Of a stretch of 64,000 nucleotides of DNA, positions 31,201 to 41,669 are shown in pieces. This DNA is from JBGPEQ01 sp050180895. GTDB lineage: Bacteria > Pseudomonadota > Alphaproteobacteria > Dongiales > Dongiaceae. Numbering within the stretch: the first letter of the stretch is position 1; each line of letters starts with the position of its first letter. Below the pieces are notes generated by a model that ran no database searches, had not been told where the DNA came from, and saw only the letters and a program-made list of their open reading frames with translations. The translations under genes were made by a program, and so were the position numbers. Location: contig JBFXDS010000014.1 in the NCBI GenBank assembly GCA_050180895.1, positions 31,818 to 95,817 of the forward strand. The letters are read 5' to 3'.

Positions 31201-31527
31201 CTCGCCGAGGCGGAATCGCTTCTCGCCGATGGGGCGGTCAGCCACAACTATCTGTGGTTCTACCCGGATGCGGCCGAGAGCGCGCTCGAGCGCGGCGAAT
31301 GGGAGCGGGCCGCGCGCTATGCGGACGCTCTGGAGGACTATGTGCGGCCGGAGCCGACTCCCTACACCGATTTCCACATCGCCCGCATCCGCGCGCTGGC
31401 CGCGGCCGGCGCTGGCCACCGTGACGAGCCGGTTCATGCGGCGCTGCGGCGGCTCCGCGAGCAGGCGCGGCAGATCGGCTATGCGCGGGCGCTGCCTCCG
31501 CTCGATCGCGCGCTGGCGGAATGGTAG
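28270..31527 (+). CDS. Zinc-ribbon / class III nucleotidyl cyclase / AAA ATPase / TPR multidomain protein
   Basis: 1085 residues. Order: two zinc ribbons (CPGCAADNRDGRRFCNRCG and CAACGFVNEPDDRFCGGCG, about 1-50); class III cyclase domain (about 65-245) with metal Asp77 in LFADLTGFT, Asp120 in YIGDAVMALFG and transition-state residues in VNLASRL; a LuxR/MalT-like ATPase with Walker A GEAGIGKT near 288 and LLLLVEDIHWAD; and a long C-terminal TPR-rich half. Probably a cytoplasmic signal-responsive cyclase. The purine-specifying positions are Glu116 (where adenylate cyclases have Lys) and Thr186 (usually Asp), so the substrate cannot be assumed to be ATP. ATG at 28270, 24 bp after the CBS gene; the pair may be one unit. 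Confidence 0.92.
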   Translation: MRCPGCAADNRDGRRFCNRCGAALPRACAACGFVNEPDDRFCGGCGAALADPPPAAARAAPVDTAGERRQVTVLFADLTGFTRMTSDLGAEATHRLLNRYLSRLDELVGGYDGSVEYIGDAVMALFGAPLAHDDDPLRAARAAGDMHAAMAALSAELGRQLQVHIGIASGEVVAAGLGRDGKTKYTVIGESVNLASRLNDIAAPGETLISDPVRRAIGHRVRCEPAGEVAVKGFDQPIRVWRIAANVDAESPQFDAPLVGRQAELRQFAGILDACRETRSGQTVLLRGEAGIGKTRLAAEFAAQAAARGFSCHKGLVLDFGAGKGQDAIGALARSLLGISLGTAKNIRARQADAAVADGLVELDQRVFLNDLLDLPQPIEQRALFDAMDGTVRQRGREAVLASLVRRSAARTPLLLLVEDIHWADAPTLAMAAALARTAGDSAAVLALTSRIDGDPADAAWRAQAGNGALTIIDLGPLRAQDAQALAAGFVVQDAGLIANCIARAEGNPLFLEQLLRNSEESAGAAMPGSIQSLVLARMDRLGPADKQALQAAAVIGQRFTLEALRAVVADERYDAAALRRHRLIRPETDGFLFSHALIRDGVYGSLLSDARCELHRRAAAYFAPRDAVLHAQHLDLAEDPAAPAAYLAAARAQATGYNNERALQLAERGLALARQDADTCALSLLQGELLQDLGDTAAALDAYRRARDVAAAEGERCASLIGLAACLHVTDRYDEALAALDEAESIADAAGLGHERARLHHLRGNIHFPRGRIADCLRAHQTALRYAREVGSPEAEARALGGLGDAAYIQGRFLTAYAHFAHCVEVARRHGLGRIEVANLNMAAITRLHTLDLAASRSDCVQAIEAAARVGSRRAEMIAHHCLYFLLFIADDLTAAMQAAQRALDLARQIGAPRFEAESLVLMAQAEQARGHAAEAEPLARRALDISRETGMRYMGPMILGVFAGISGDPEARAQALAEAESLLADGAVSHNYLWFYPDAAESALERGEWERAARYADALEDYVRPEPTPYTDFHIARIRALAAAGAGHRDEPVHAALRRLREQARQIGYARALPPLDRALAEW

Positions 31528-31609
31528 GGCTGCGCGCGAAACGTCCTGACTCCGCGGCCCGCCTGTGGAATCCTTGCGCCGGGCCGACGATTCGCCCGCC
31601 GGGAGCCCC

Positions 31610-35152
<3,543 letters not shown>

Positions 35153-35486
35153 CCGCGGGAGCGGCGGCGACCGCATTGCGGAACGCAACGCCGACCGCCG
35201 TCGCCTCCGCCACTATCGCCAGCGGGGACGCCCGGCACGAATATCATCGTCGCCTGCACCGTGTTGGCACGACGACGCATCGTCGCCGTGCGTTACCACC
35301 TCCGCGGAAAGCATGCATTCCTTTGCCTCTGCGAAACGCCTGTCGCCCTTCTCGCAACTGCTCATGCGCTGCGTCGCCGGCCGGCACGGAGACTCGGGTA
35401 GGGGAAACGAAGCGGCCGGGGTCAGAGTAGATTTCCGCCGGCGGGCCGGCTATGCTGAGCGCCGAAAATCGAACACGAGAGCCGCC
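35153..35486. other. Intergenic region upstream of the RAYT gene
   Basis: 334 bp without a supported gene. It contains an imperfect 11-bp hairpin at 35267-35291 (one mismatch, CAT loop) and the sequence GGGGTCAGAGTAGATTTCC near 35419-35437, close to the transposase start. No convincing promoter is seen; a possible -10 TATGCT lies near 35450. Confidence 0.55.
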
Positions 35487-36203
35487 ATGGCCCGTCTATC
35501 CCGCTTCTTCCTGCCCAATCAGCCCATGCACGCCGTCCACCGCGGCAAGGATGGGCGCCGGGTGTTCTTCGGCAAGGGCGACTACGCCCGCTACCGCGAC
35601 TGGCTCGCCGAGGCGGCGGCGAAATACGGCTGTGCCGTTCACGCCTATGCCCTGCTGCCGAACGAGATCCATCTGCTGGTCACGCCGCGCGCCGCCCAAA
35701 GCCTGCCGCGCCTGCTGCAATCGCTGGGCCGCCGCCACACTCGTCAGGTCAACGCCGCCCGCGGCCTGGAAGGCGCGCGCTGGGAGGGGCGCTACCGCGC
35801 GGCGCCGATCGAGGCCGGCGCGCATTTGCTGGATTGCCAGCGCTACATCGAGGGCCTGCCGGTCCGGGCCGGCCTTGCGCGCGATGCCGGCAGCTATCCC
35901 TGGTCGAGCTATGCCGCCCATGTCGGCAGCGCCGTCGATGCGCTGGTCCGCGACCACCGCCTCTACCGTGACCTCGGAGCCACCGCCGCGCGCCGGCGGA
36001 GATCCTACCGCGCACTGTTCCGCAGGGCTCTGCCGAAGGGCTTCGTCGAGGACCTGACGGCCGCCACCCACGGCGGCTGGGCCCTCGGCAGCACCGCCTT
36101 CCGGCGCCGCATCGCCGCCGCCTCCGGCCGCCGCGTCACTCCCCTCCCGCGCGGCCGCCCCCGTTCGACCCAGCCCCACCCCAAGCGACGCAAGCGGCGC
36201 TGA
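35487..36203 (+). CDS. REP-associated tyrosine transposase (RAYT), IS200-like Y1 family
   Basis: 238 residues. Single-strand-specific Y1 transposase relatives that recognise REP hairpins and are usually domesticated single-copy genes. Core motifs: YALLPNEIHLLVTPR, RWEGRYRAAPIEA, CQRYIEGLPVRAGLA with candidate nucleophile Tyr120, and SYPWSSYAAH. Oddity: the metal-binding HUH motif reads Glu60-Ile61-His62, so its first His is Glu. The family's NPVRA reads LPVRA. The basic tail (about 205-238) is Arg/Pro-rich. ATG at 35487; the frame is open further upstream without similarity. No terminal repeats typical of an IS flank it, but a GTAG-headed hairpin pair lies 240 bp downstream. Confidence 0.88.
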   Translation: MARLSRFFLPNQPMHAVHRGKDGRRVFFGKGDYARYRDWLAEAAAKYGCAVHAYALLPNEIHLLVTPRAAQSLPRLLQSLGRRHTRQVNAARGLEGARWEGRYRAAPIEAGAHLLDCQRYIEGLPVRAGLARDAGSYPWSSYAAHVGSAVDALVRDHRLYRDLGATAARRRRSYRALFRRALPKGFVEDLTAATHGGWALGSTAFRRRIAAASGRRVTPLPRGRPRSTQPHPKRRKRR

Positions 36204-36240
36204 CAGGCGCGGGCCGGGGGACTGCAGACGCTGGGGCTGC

Positions 36241-36276
36241 TTGACAAAACTCCCATCATATGTTCTTATAATGTTC
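36241..36276 (+). promoter_or_regulatory. Orphan LexA (SOS) box in a promoter-like segment
   Basis: GTTC (36262-36265), seven bases TTATAAT, GTTC (36273-36276): an exact alphaproteobacterial SOS box. The seven-base spacer contains a perfect TATAAT (36267-36272). TTGACA lies at 36241-36246, 20 bp upstream of it, longer than ideal. No known SOS gene follows on either strand: the RAYT ends 58 bp upstream and rpsB is almost 500 bp downstream. Confidence 0.6.
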
Positions 36277-36442
36277 CATCGCTATTTGACATCGCGAATA
36301 TGACCGGACGACTCCCTGCGGTCGCCCTCGCCGGTGCGGCCTAATCCGGCGACAGGACACCTCTACGCGGCCGGCGGAGCCCGCCCGAGACAGTACCTGT
36401 CGGTTCTCGCTGGACATGGGGTTCATCGCTCGATTTCGATGG

Positions 36443-36538
36443 GTAGGGGCGAGCGGCGCTCGCCCGGCGACAGCCGCGCAGGACTGGATCCGGCGAGCGA
36501 GGTTGCCGGCACGATGGGCGAGCGCCGCTCGCCCCTAC
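36443..36538. repeat. GTAG-headed REP pair in inverted orientation (BIME-like), family B
   Basis: The left unit (36443-36465) is GTAG followed by an 8-bp stem GGGCGAGC/GCTCGCCC with a 3-base loop. The right unit (36516-36538) is its exact reverse complement over 23 bp. A conserved GTAG at the foot of a hairpin, in inverted pairs next to a RAYT gene, is the architecture of REP/BIME elements. Confidence 0.85.
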
Positions 36539-36597
36539 GGTAACGAACCGGGTCAATCCCGCTGGGCACGGGGTTCATCCGCCGCTTTTCGCGGGCC

Positions 36598-36626
36598 TTG
36601 CCAATCCGGAGCGGACCGGCTATCAG
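36598..36626 (+). promoter_or_regulatory. Candidate rpsB-tsf promoter
   Basis: TTGCCA at 36598-36603, a 17-bp spacer and TATCAG at 36621-36626, leaving a leader of about 125 nt before rpsB. The hexamer match is moderate; position and spacing are good. Confidence 0.42.
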
Positions 36627-36758
36627 ACCGCGCTTGCCAAATCCGCACGCGGGTTCTGCGGTCGGCTGGGGAGACATCCCGGCGGGTCGCTCCGGTGTCG
36701 CGGTCCTCCAAGGACCGGGACCAACATCCGCGGTGGCTCAACCGGAGAAGGAACGACG

Positions 36759-37556
36759 ATGGCGCTGCCCACATTCACCATGCGCCAGCTCCTGGAAGCT
36801 GGCGTCCATTTCGGCCACAACACCCGCCGCTGGAACCCGAAGATGGCGCCCTACATCTTCGGCGTCCGCAACAATGTCCACATCATCGACCTCGAACAGA
36901 CGGTCCCCGCGCTGCACCGGGCGCTGGAGGCGGTGCGCGACGTGGTCGGGCAGGGCGGCCGCGTCCTGTTCGTCGGCACCAAGCGGCCGGCCAGCGACAA
37001 GGTCGCCGAGGCCGCCCGGCGCTGCGGCCAGTTCTACGTCAATCACCGCTGGCTCGGCGGCATGCTGACGAACTGGAAGACCATCTCCAACTCGATCAAA
37101 CGCCTGCGCACCCTCGACGAGCAGCTCGAGCACGGCCAGGCCGGCCTGACCAAGAAGGAGCTGCTGAACCTCAACCGGGAGCGCGAGAAGCTCGACCGGG
37201 CGCTCGGCGGCATCAAGGAGATGGGCGGCCAGCCCGACATCCTGTTCGTCATCGACACCAACAAGGAGGCGATCGCCGTCGCCGAGGCCAACAAGCTGAA
37301 GATCCCGGTCGCCGCCGTGATCGACAGCAACTCCGACCCGACCGGCATCACCTACCCGATCCCCGGCAACGACGACGCCATCCGCGCCATCGCCACCTAT
37401 TGCGACCTGATTTCCGACGCCGTGCTCGACGGCATCCAGCAGGAGATGACCAAATCGGGCGGCGATGTGGGCGAGGCCGAGACGGCGCCGGTCGAGCCGT
37501 TGCCGCCCCCGCCCGACGCGGCGGGGGGAGCGCAGCCGGAAGGCGCGCCGGCCTAA
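36759..37556 (+). CDS. rpsB: 30S ribosomal protein S2
   Basis: Small-subunit ribosomal protein, 265 residues. Starts MALPTFTMRQLLEAGVHFGH; contains HRWLGGMLTNWKTISNSI and PVAAVIDSNSDPTGITYPIP. The C-terminal 25 residues are an acidic, Pro/Gly/Ala-rich tail beyond the conserved core, seen in several alphaproteobacteria. ATG at 36759 follows GGAGAAGGAACG. First gene of the conserved rpsB-tsf-pyrH-frr cluster. Confidence 0.97.
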   Translation: MALPTFTMRQLLEAGVHFGHNTRRWNPKMAPYIFGVRNNVHIIDLEQTVPALHRALEAVRDVVGQGGRVLFVGTKRPASDKVAEAARRCGQFYVNHRWLGGMLTNWKTISNSIKRLRTLDEQLEHGQAGLTKKELLNLNREREKLDRALGGIKEMGGQPDILFVIDTNKEAIAVAEANKLKIPVAAVIDSNSDPTGITYPIPGNDDAIRAIATYCDLISDAVLDGIQQEMTKSGGDVGEAETAPVEPLPPPPDAAGGAQPEGAPA

Positions 37557-37651
37557 GCCCGACACCGGCTGCAGCGAGGCGTGCGGTCGGCGCCGGCGGT
37601 TGGCGCGTCCGCTTTCTACCGCGACACTCTTACCTGAAGGGTTGGACGACC

Positions 37652-38539
37652 ATGGCTGAGATCACGGCGGACCTCATCAAGCGGCTGCGGGAGACCACCG
37701 GCGCCGGCATGATGGACTGCAAGAAGGCGCTCAGCGAGACCGCCGGCGAATTCGATGGCGCCGTCGACTGGCTGCGCAAGAAGGGGTTGGCGGCCGCCCA
37801 GAAGAAGGCGAGCCGGGTGGCGGCCGAGGGCTTGGTGGCGGCCCTGGTCGAAGGCAACCGCGGCGCCGTCGTCGAGGTCAACTCCGAGACCGACTTCGTC
37901 GCCCGCAACGACAAGTTCCAGGGCTTCGTCGCCGGCGTTGCCAAGCTGGCTCTGGAGAGCAAGGATTTGCCGGACCTGATGGCCCGGACCCTGCCCGCGG
38001 AGGGCAAGAGCGTGGCCGACAAGCTCACCGATCTGATTGCCACCATCGGCGAGAACATGTCGCTCCGCCGGATGGCCGCGCTCTCGGTCGGCACCGGCAC
38101 GTTAGCCGCCTATGTGCACAACGCCCTGGCGCCCGGCCTCGGCAAGATCGGCGTGCTCGTCGGACTGGAGTCCTCCGGCGACAAGGCGAAGCTCGCCGCG
38201 CTCGGCAAGCAGCTCGCCATGCACGTCGCCGCCGCGAATCCGCAGGCGCTGACCACCGAGGCCGTCGATGCGGCCGTCGTCGAGCGCGAGCGCGCCGTCC
38301 TGGCCGAAAAGGCCAAGGCGTCGGGAAAGCCCGACAAGGTCGTCGGGATGATGGTCGAGGGCGGGCTGCGCAAGTTCTACGAGGACGTGGTGCTGCTGGA
38401 GCAGACCTACGTCATCGACGGCGAGAGCAAGGTCAAGGACGTGATCCAGAAGGCGGCGAAGGAGATGGGCGCGCCCATCAAGGTCGCCGGCTTCGTGCGC
38501 ATGGCGCTTGGCGAGGGCATCGAACGCACGAAGGAATAA
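37652..38539 (+). CDS. tsf: Elongation factor Ts
   Basis: Guanine-nucleotide exchange factor for EF-Tu, 295 residues. The N-terminal UBA-like domain has LIKRLRETTGAGMMDCKKAL, followed by the core signature EVNSETDFVARNDKF, where the TDFVA segment contacts EF-Tu. ATG at 37652 follows GAAGGG, 95 bp after rpsB. Confidence 0.97.
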   Translation: MAEITADLIKRLRETTGAGMMDCKKALSETAGEFDGAVDWLRKKGLAAAQKKASRVAAEGLVAALVEGNRGAVVEVNSETDFVARNDKFQGFVAGVAKLALESKDLPDLMARTLPAEGKSVADKLTDLIATIGENMSLRRMAALSVGTGTLAAYVHNALAPGLGKIGVLVGLESSGDKAKLAALGKQLAMHVAAANPQALTTEAVDAAVVERERAVLAEKAKASGKPDKVVGMMVEGGLRKFYEDVVLLEQTYVIDGESKVKDVIQKAAKEMGAPIKVAGFVRMALGEGIERTKE

Positions 38540-38700
38540 TCTCCCGGGGACGGGTGCTTCCTTCGGGTGAGAGGCTTTGCCACAGTTCTGCCCGAATTCG
38601 TCCGCGGGTGAGCTTGGTTGCGCGGCTATGGTCGAATCCGTGTATCATCCGCCTGGGTGATCGCGAGTCGGGGCGGCGCCGGTAGAGGAGCGAACGAGCG

Positions 38701-39453
38701 ATGGCGGAACGGGTGGCTGAGCGTGTCGTGCCGCTCAAGGCGCAATATCGTCGCGTCCTGCTGAAGATCTCCGGCGAAGCCCTGATGGGGCCGCAGGAGT
38801 TCGGCCTCGATCAGGACACGGTTGCCCGCATCGCCCGCGACGTGCAGGCGGTGAGCCGCATGGGCGTCGAGGTTTGTCTGGTGATCGGCGGCGGCAACAT
38901 CTTCCGCGGCATCGCCGGCGCGGCCCAGGGCATGCAGCGGGCGGCGGCCGACTACATGGGCATGCTGGCGACGGTGATGAACGCGCTCGCCCTGCAGAAC
39001 GCCCTCGAGCAGCTCGACGTCACGACGCGCGTCCAGTCGGCCATCACCATGACCGCGGTCTGCGAACCCTACATCCGTCGGCGTGCACTGCGGCATATGG
39101 AGAAGGGCCGGGTCGTGATCTTCGCCGCCGGCACCGGCAATCCGTTTTTCACCACGGATACGGCGGCCGCGCTGCGTGCCTCCGAGATGGGGTGCGACGT
39201 CTTGCTCAAGGGCACCAAGGTCGACGGCGTCTACAGCGCCGATCCCAAGAAGGTGCCGGAGGCGCAGCGCTACGACCGCCTGACTTATCTCGAAGTGCTG
39301 TCGCGCGATCTCAAGGTGATGGATGCGGCCGCCATCTCGCTCGCCCGCGAGAACCGCATTCCGATACTGGTGTTTTCCATTCAACAGGCGGGAGCCTTTG
39401 CCGACGTGATCGGCGGCAGGGGACGGTTCACGATCATCAAGGACGAGGAGTGA
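38701..39453 (+). CDS. pyrH: Uridylate kinase
   Basis: Phosphorylates UMP to UDP; hexameric amino-acid-kinase-fold enzyme of pyrimidine synthesis. 250 residues. Signatures: RVLLKISGEALMG near the N-terminus, VIGGGNIFRG, TGNPFFTTDTAAALRA and LKGTKVDGVYSADP. ATG at 38701 follows GAGGAGCG. frr follows 4 bp after the stop. Confidence 0.97.
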   Translation: MAERVAERVVPLKAQYRRVLLKISGEALMGPQEFGLDQDTVARIARDVQAVSRMGVEVCLVIGGGNIFRGIAGAAQGMQRAAADYMGMLATVMNALALQNALEQLDVTTRVQSAITMTAVCEPYIRRRALRHMEKGRVVIFAAGTGNPFFTTDTAAALRASEMGCDVLLKGTKVDGVYSADPKKVPEAQRYDRLTYLEVLSRDLKVMDAAAISLARENRIPILVFSIQQAGAFADVIGGRGRFTIIKDEE

Positions 39454-39457
39454 GACC

Positions 39458-40015
39458 GTGTCTGGGGCGGATATGAACGAGGTGAAGCGGCGCATGGACG
39501 GCGCCCTCGAGGCGCTGCGCCGCGAGTTTGCCGGGTTGCGGACCGGCCGGGCGTCGGTGCATTTGCTGGACCCGGTGACGGTCAAGGCCTATGGCAGCGA
39601 AATGCCGCTGTCGCAGGTCGGGACCGTCAACGTGCCGGAGCCTCGCATGATCACGGTGCAGGTGTGGGACCGCAGCCTGGTCTCGGCGGTGGAGCGCGCC
39701 ATCCGCGATGCCGGACTCGGGGTGAACCCGATGTCGGACGGCCAGCTCGTGCGCGTGCCGATCCCGGAGCTCAGCCAGGAGCGCCGCCAGGAGCTGAGCA
39801 AGATCGCCCACAAATATGCGGAGCAGGCGCGCGTGGCGGTCCGCAACGTGCGCCGCGACGGCATGGAGGCGCTGAAGAAGATGGAGAAGGATCACAAGAT
39901 CTCGCAGGACGAGCACCGCCAACGATCCGACGAAGTGCAGAAGGCCACCGACAATCACATCAAGCTGATCGATGACGCGCTGGCCCAGAAGGAAAAGGAG
40001 ATCATGCACGTCTGA
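39458..40015 (+). CDS. frr: Ribosome recycling factor
   Basis: Splits post-termination ribosomes together with EF-G. 185 residues with the two-domain RRF layout: the helical domain carries MDGALEALRREFAGLRTGRA and the C-terminal RVAVRNVRRDGMEALKK, and the beta domain includes PLSQVGTVNVPEPR. The start is GTG at 39458, directly after pyrH; an in-frame ATG five codons later (MNEVKRR) is the alternative. The stop overlaps the uppS start (TGATG). Confidence 0.96.
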   Translation: MSGADMNEVKRRMDGALEALRREFAGLRTGRASVHLLDPVTVKAYGSEMPLSQVGTVNVPEPRMITVQVWDRSLVSAVERAIRDAGLGVNPMSDGQLVRVPIPELSQERRQELSKIAHKYAEQARVAVRNVRRDGMEALKKMEKDHKISQDEHRQRSDEVQKATDNHIKLIDDALAQKEKEIMHV

Positions 40016-40743
40016 TGGAGGCGCTGTCGTCATCCGCCGGCACGGCGCCGCCCCTGCATGTCGCCATCATCATGGACGGCAACGGGCGGTGGGCGAAGGC
40101 GCGGGCGCTGCCGCGGACCGTGGGTCATCAACGCGGCGCCGAGGCGGTGCGGCGCACCGTTCGGGGGTCCGCCGAACTCGGCATATCCTACCTCACGCTC
40201 TTCGGCTTCTCGTCGGAGAACTGGAAGCGCTCGGCCGCGGAGATCGACGATCTCATGTCCCTGCTGCGCTTCTATCTGCGCAGCGAGATCGCCGAACTTG
40301 ATCGCAACGGCGTGCGCATTCGCGTCATCGGCGATCGCGCGCGGTTGGCCGGCGACATCGTCAAGCTGATCGACGAGGCGGAATCGCGGACCCGCGGCAA
40401 TGCACGCCTCAATCTCACGGTGGCCTTGAGCTACGGCGGGCGCAGCGAGATCACCCTCGCCGCGCGGCGCTTGGCGCAAGCCGTACGGGCGGGCGAACTC
40501 GCCGCCGAGGACATCGACGAGGATGCCTTCGCCCGCCGTCTCCTGACCGTCGACATTCCCGACCCCGACCTCGTTATCCGGACGAGCGGCGAGAAGCGCA
40601 TCAGCAATTTCCTGTTGTGGCAGTCGGCCTATGCAGAGCTGATATTCCTGGATCGTCTCTGGCCCGATTTCACCAAGGACGACCTCGAAAGTGCTATTCG
40701 CGAGTTCCAAAGCCGCGATCGCCGGTACGGTGCCGCCCGCTGA
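40015..40743 (+). CDS. uppS: Undecaprenyl diphosphate synthase
   Basis: Cis-prenyltransferase that makes the C55 lipid carrier for peptidoglycan and O-antigen synthesis. 242 residues. Catalytic Asp21 in AIIMDGNGRWAKAR; FGFSSENWKR and the C-terminal DLVIRTSGEKRISNFLLWQS and EXXFXXXXWPDF region are intact. ATG at 40015 overlaps frr. The next gene, cdsA, starts inside its 3' end. Confidence 0.97.
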   Translation: MEALSSSAGTAPPLHVAIIMDGNGRWAKARALPRTVGHQRGAEAVRRTVRGSAELGISYLTLFGFSSENWKRSAAEIDDLMSLLRFYLRSEIAELDRNGVRIRVIGDRARLAGDIVKLIDEAESRTRGNARLNLTVALSYGGRSEITLAARRLAQAVRAGELAAEDIDEDAFARRLLTVDIPDPDLVIRTSGEKRISNFLLWQSAYAELIFLDRLWPDFTKDDLESAIREFQSRDRRYGAAR

Positions 40744-41548
40744 GAGCAACGGGCTGCGCCAGCGGGTCGCCTCGGCGCTGGTCCTGGTGCCGCTGGTGCT
40801 GGCGGCGGCGTACTACGGCCGCCCTGTCTGGGATGTCCTGGTCGGCATCATGGGCATCTTCATGGCATGGGAATGGGCACACCTGTGCAGCCGCGGCGGT
40901 TTGTCGCGCGCAGGCGCGGCAACGATTGCGATGGGGGCGCTGACCATCGCCGTCGGCGCGATCTTCGGCGTTCTTCCGGGGCTGGTGGTCGTTGCGGCCG
41001 GCGCTTTGCTCGTCGGCCTCGGCGCCCGACTGGAAGCTGCGGCCAGCCCCGCCTGGCTCGCCCTCGGCGTGGTCTATGTCGGCCTGCCCTGTCTCGCCTT
41101 GACGTGGCTCCGGGCGATCCCCGAAGACGGGCGTGCGACGCTGCTGTGGGTGCTTGCGCTGGTCTGGGCAACCGATACGGGGGCCTATGTCGTGGGTCGC
41201 CGGATCGGCGGGCCGAAACTGGCCCCGCGCGTCAGCCCGAACAAGACCTGGGCCGGCCTCTTCGGCGGCATGGCCGCCGCTGCCTGCGTCGGCATCGCGG
41301 CCTCGGTTCTAGTCGCGGGCGTCTCGCCCTGGATCGCCGCCCCGCTCGGCGCGGCGCTGGCGGTCGTGGAACAGGCCGGCGACCTCTTCGAGTCGGCGGT
41401 CAAACGCCGGTTCGGCGTCAAGGACAGCAGCCGTCTGATCCCGGGACATGGCGGCGTTCTCGACCGCGTCGACGGGCTGCTGTCCGTTGCCATTGTGGTC
41501 GCGGGATTGAGCGAACTGGCCGGGCACACCATCTTGATTTGGCAATGA
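40730..41548 (+). CDS. cdsA: Phosphatidate cytidylyltransferase
   Basis: Makes CDP-diacylglycerol from phosphatidate and CTP at the inner membrane, the entry to phospholipid synthesis. About 272 residues, several membrane segments. The family signature is at the C-terminus: KRRFGVKDSSRLIPGHGGVL then DRVDGLL. The start is uncertain: GTG at 40730 overlaps uppS by 14 bp and gives a family-like N-terminus; GTG at 40691 (286 residues) has a slightly better upstream AAGGA. In most alphaproteobacteria dxr follows; here 121 non-coding bases lead straight to rseP. Confidence 0.94.
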   Translation: MPPAESNGLRQRVASALVLVPLVLAAAYYGRPVWDVLVGIMGIFMAWEWAHLCSRGGLSRAGAATIAMGALTIAVGAIFGVLPGLVVVAAGALLVGLGARLEAAASPAWLALGVVYVGLPCLALTWLRAIPEDGRATLLWVLALVWATDTGAYVVGRRIGGPKLAPRVSPNKTWAGLFGGMAAAACVGIAASVLVAGVSPWIAAPLGAALAVVEQAGDLFESAVKRRFGVKDSSRLIPGHGGVLDRVDGLLSVAIVVAGLSELAGHTILIWQ

Positions 41549-41669
41549 TTTTCAACGACGCGCCTGCGTCATCCGGCTATAGGCAGCCTGGGGCATCTAT
41601 GCTAATGCTCCGCCGCCGAAGCTGGCGTGAGGCGTTTCAGCAACCGGCGATCAACCAGAGTTCTACGGC

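Larger units (their letters stand above)
36204..36758. other. Intergenic region: orphan SOS box, REP pair, rpsB leader
   Basis: 555 bp without a recognised protein gene. In order: an AT-rich segment (36241-36302) holding a promoter-like sequence and an SOS box; a 14-codon frame at 36300-36344 without a ribosome site; an inverted pair of GTAG-headed hairpins (36443-36538); a candidate rpsB promoter (36598-36626); and a leader of about 125 nt before rpsB. Longer frames here are GC-driven and not supported. Confidence 0.65.

Noticed and set aside
36300..36344. 14-codon frame after the orphan SOS box
   Set aside because: No ribosome site and too short to support; mentioned only as context for the promoter.
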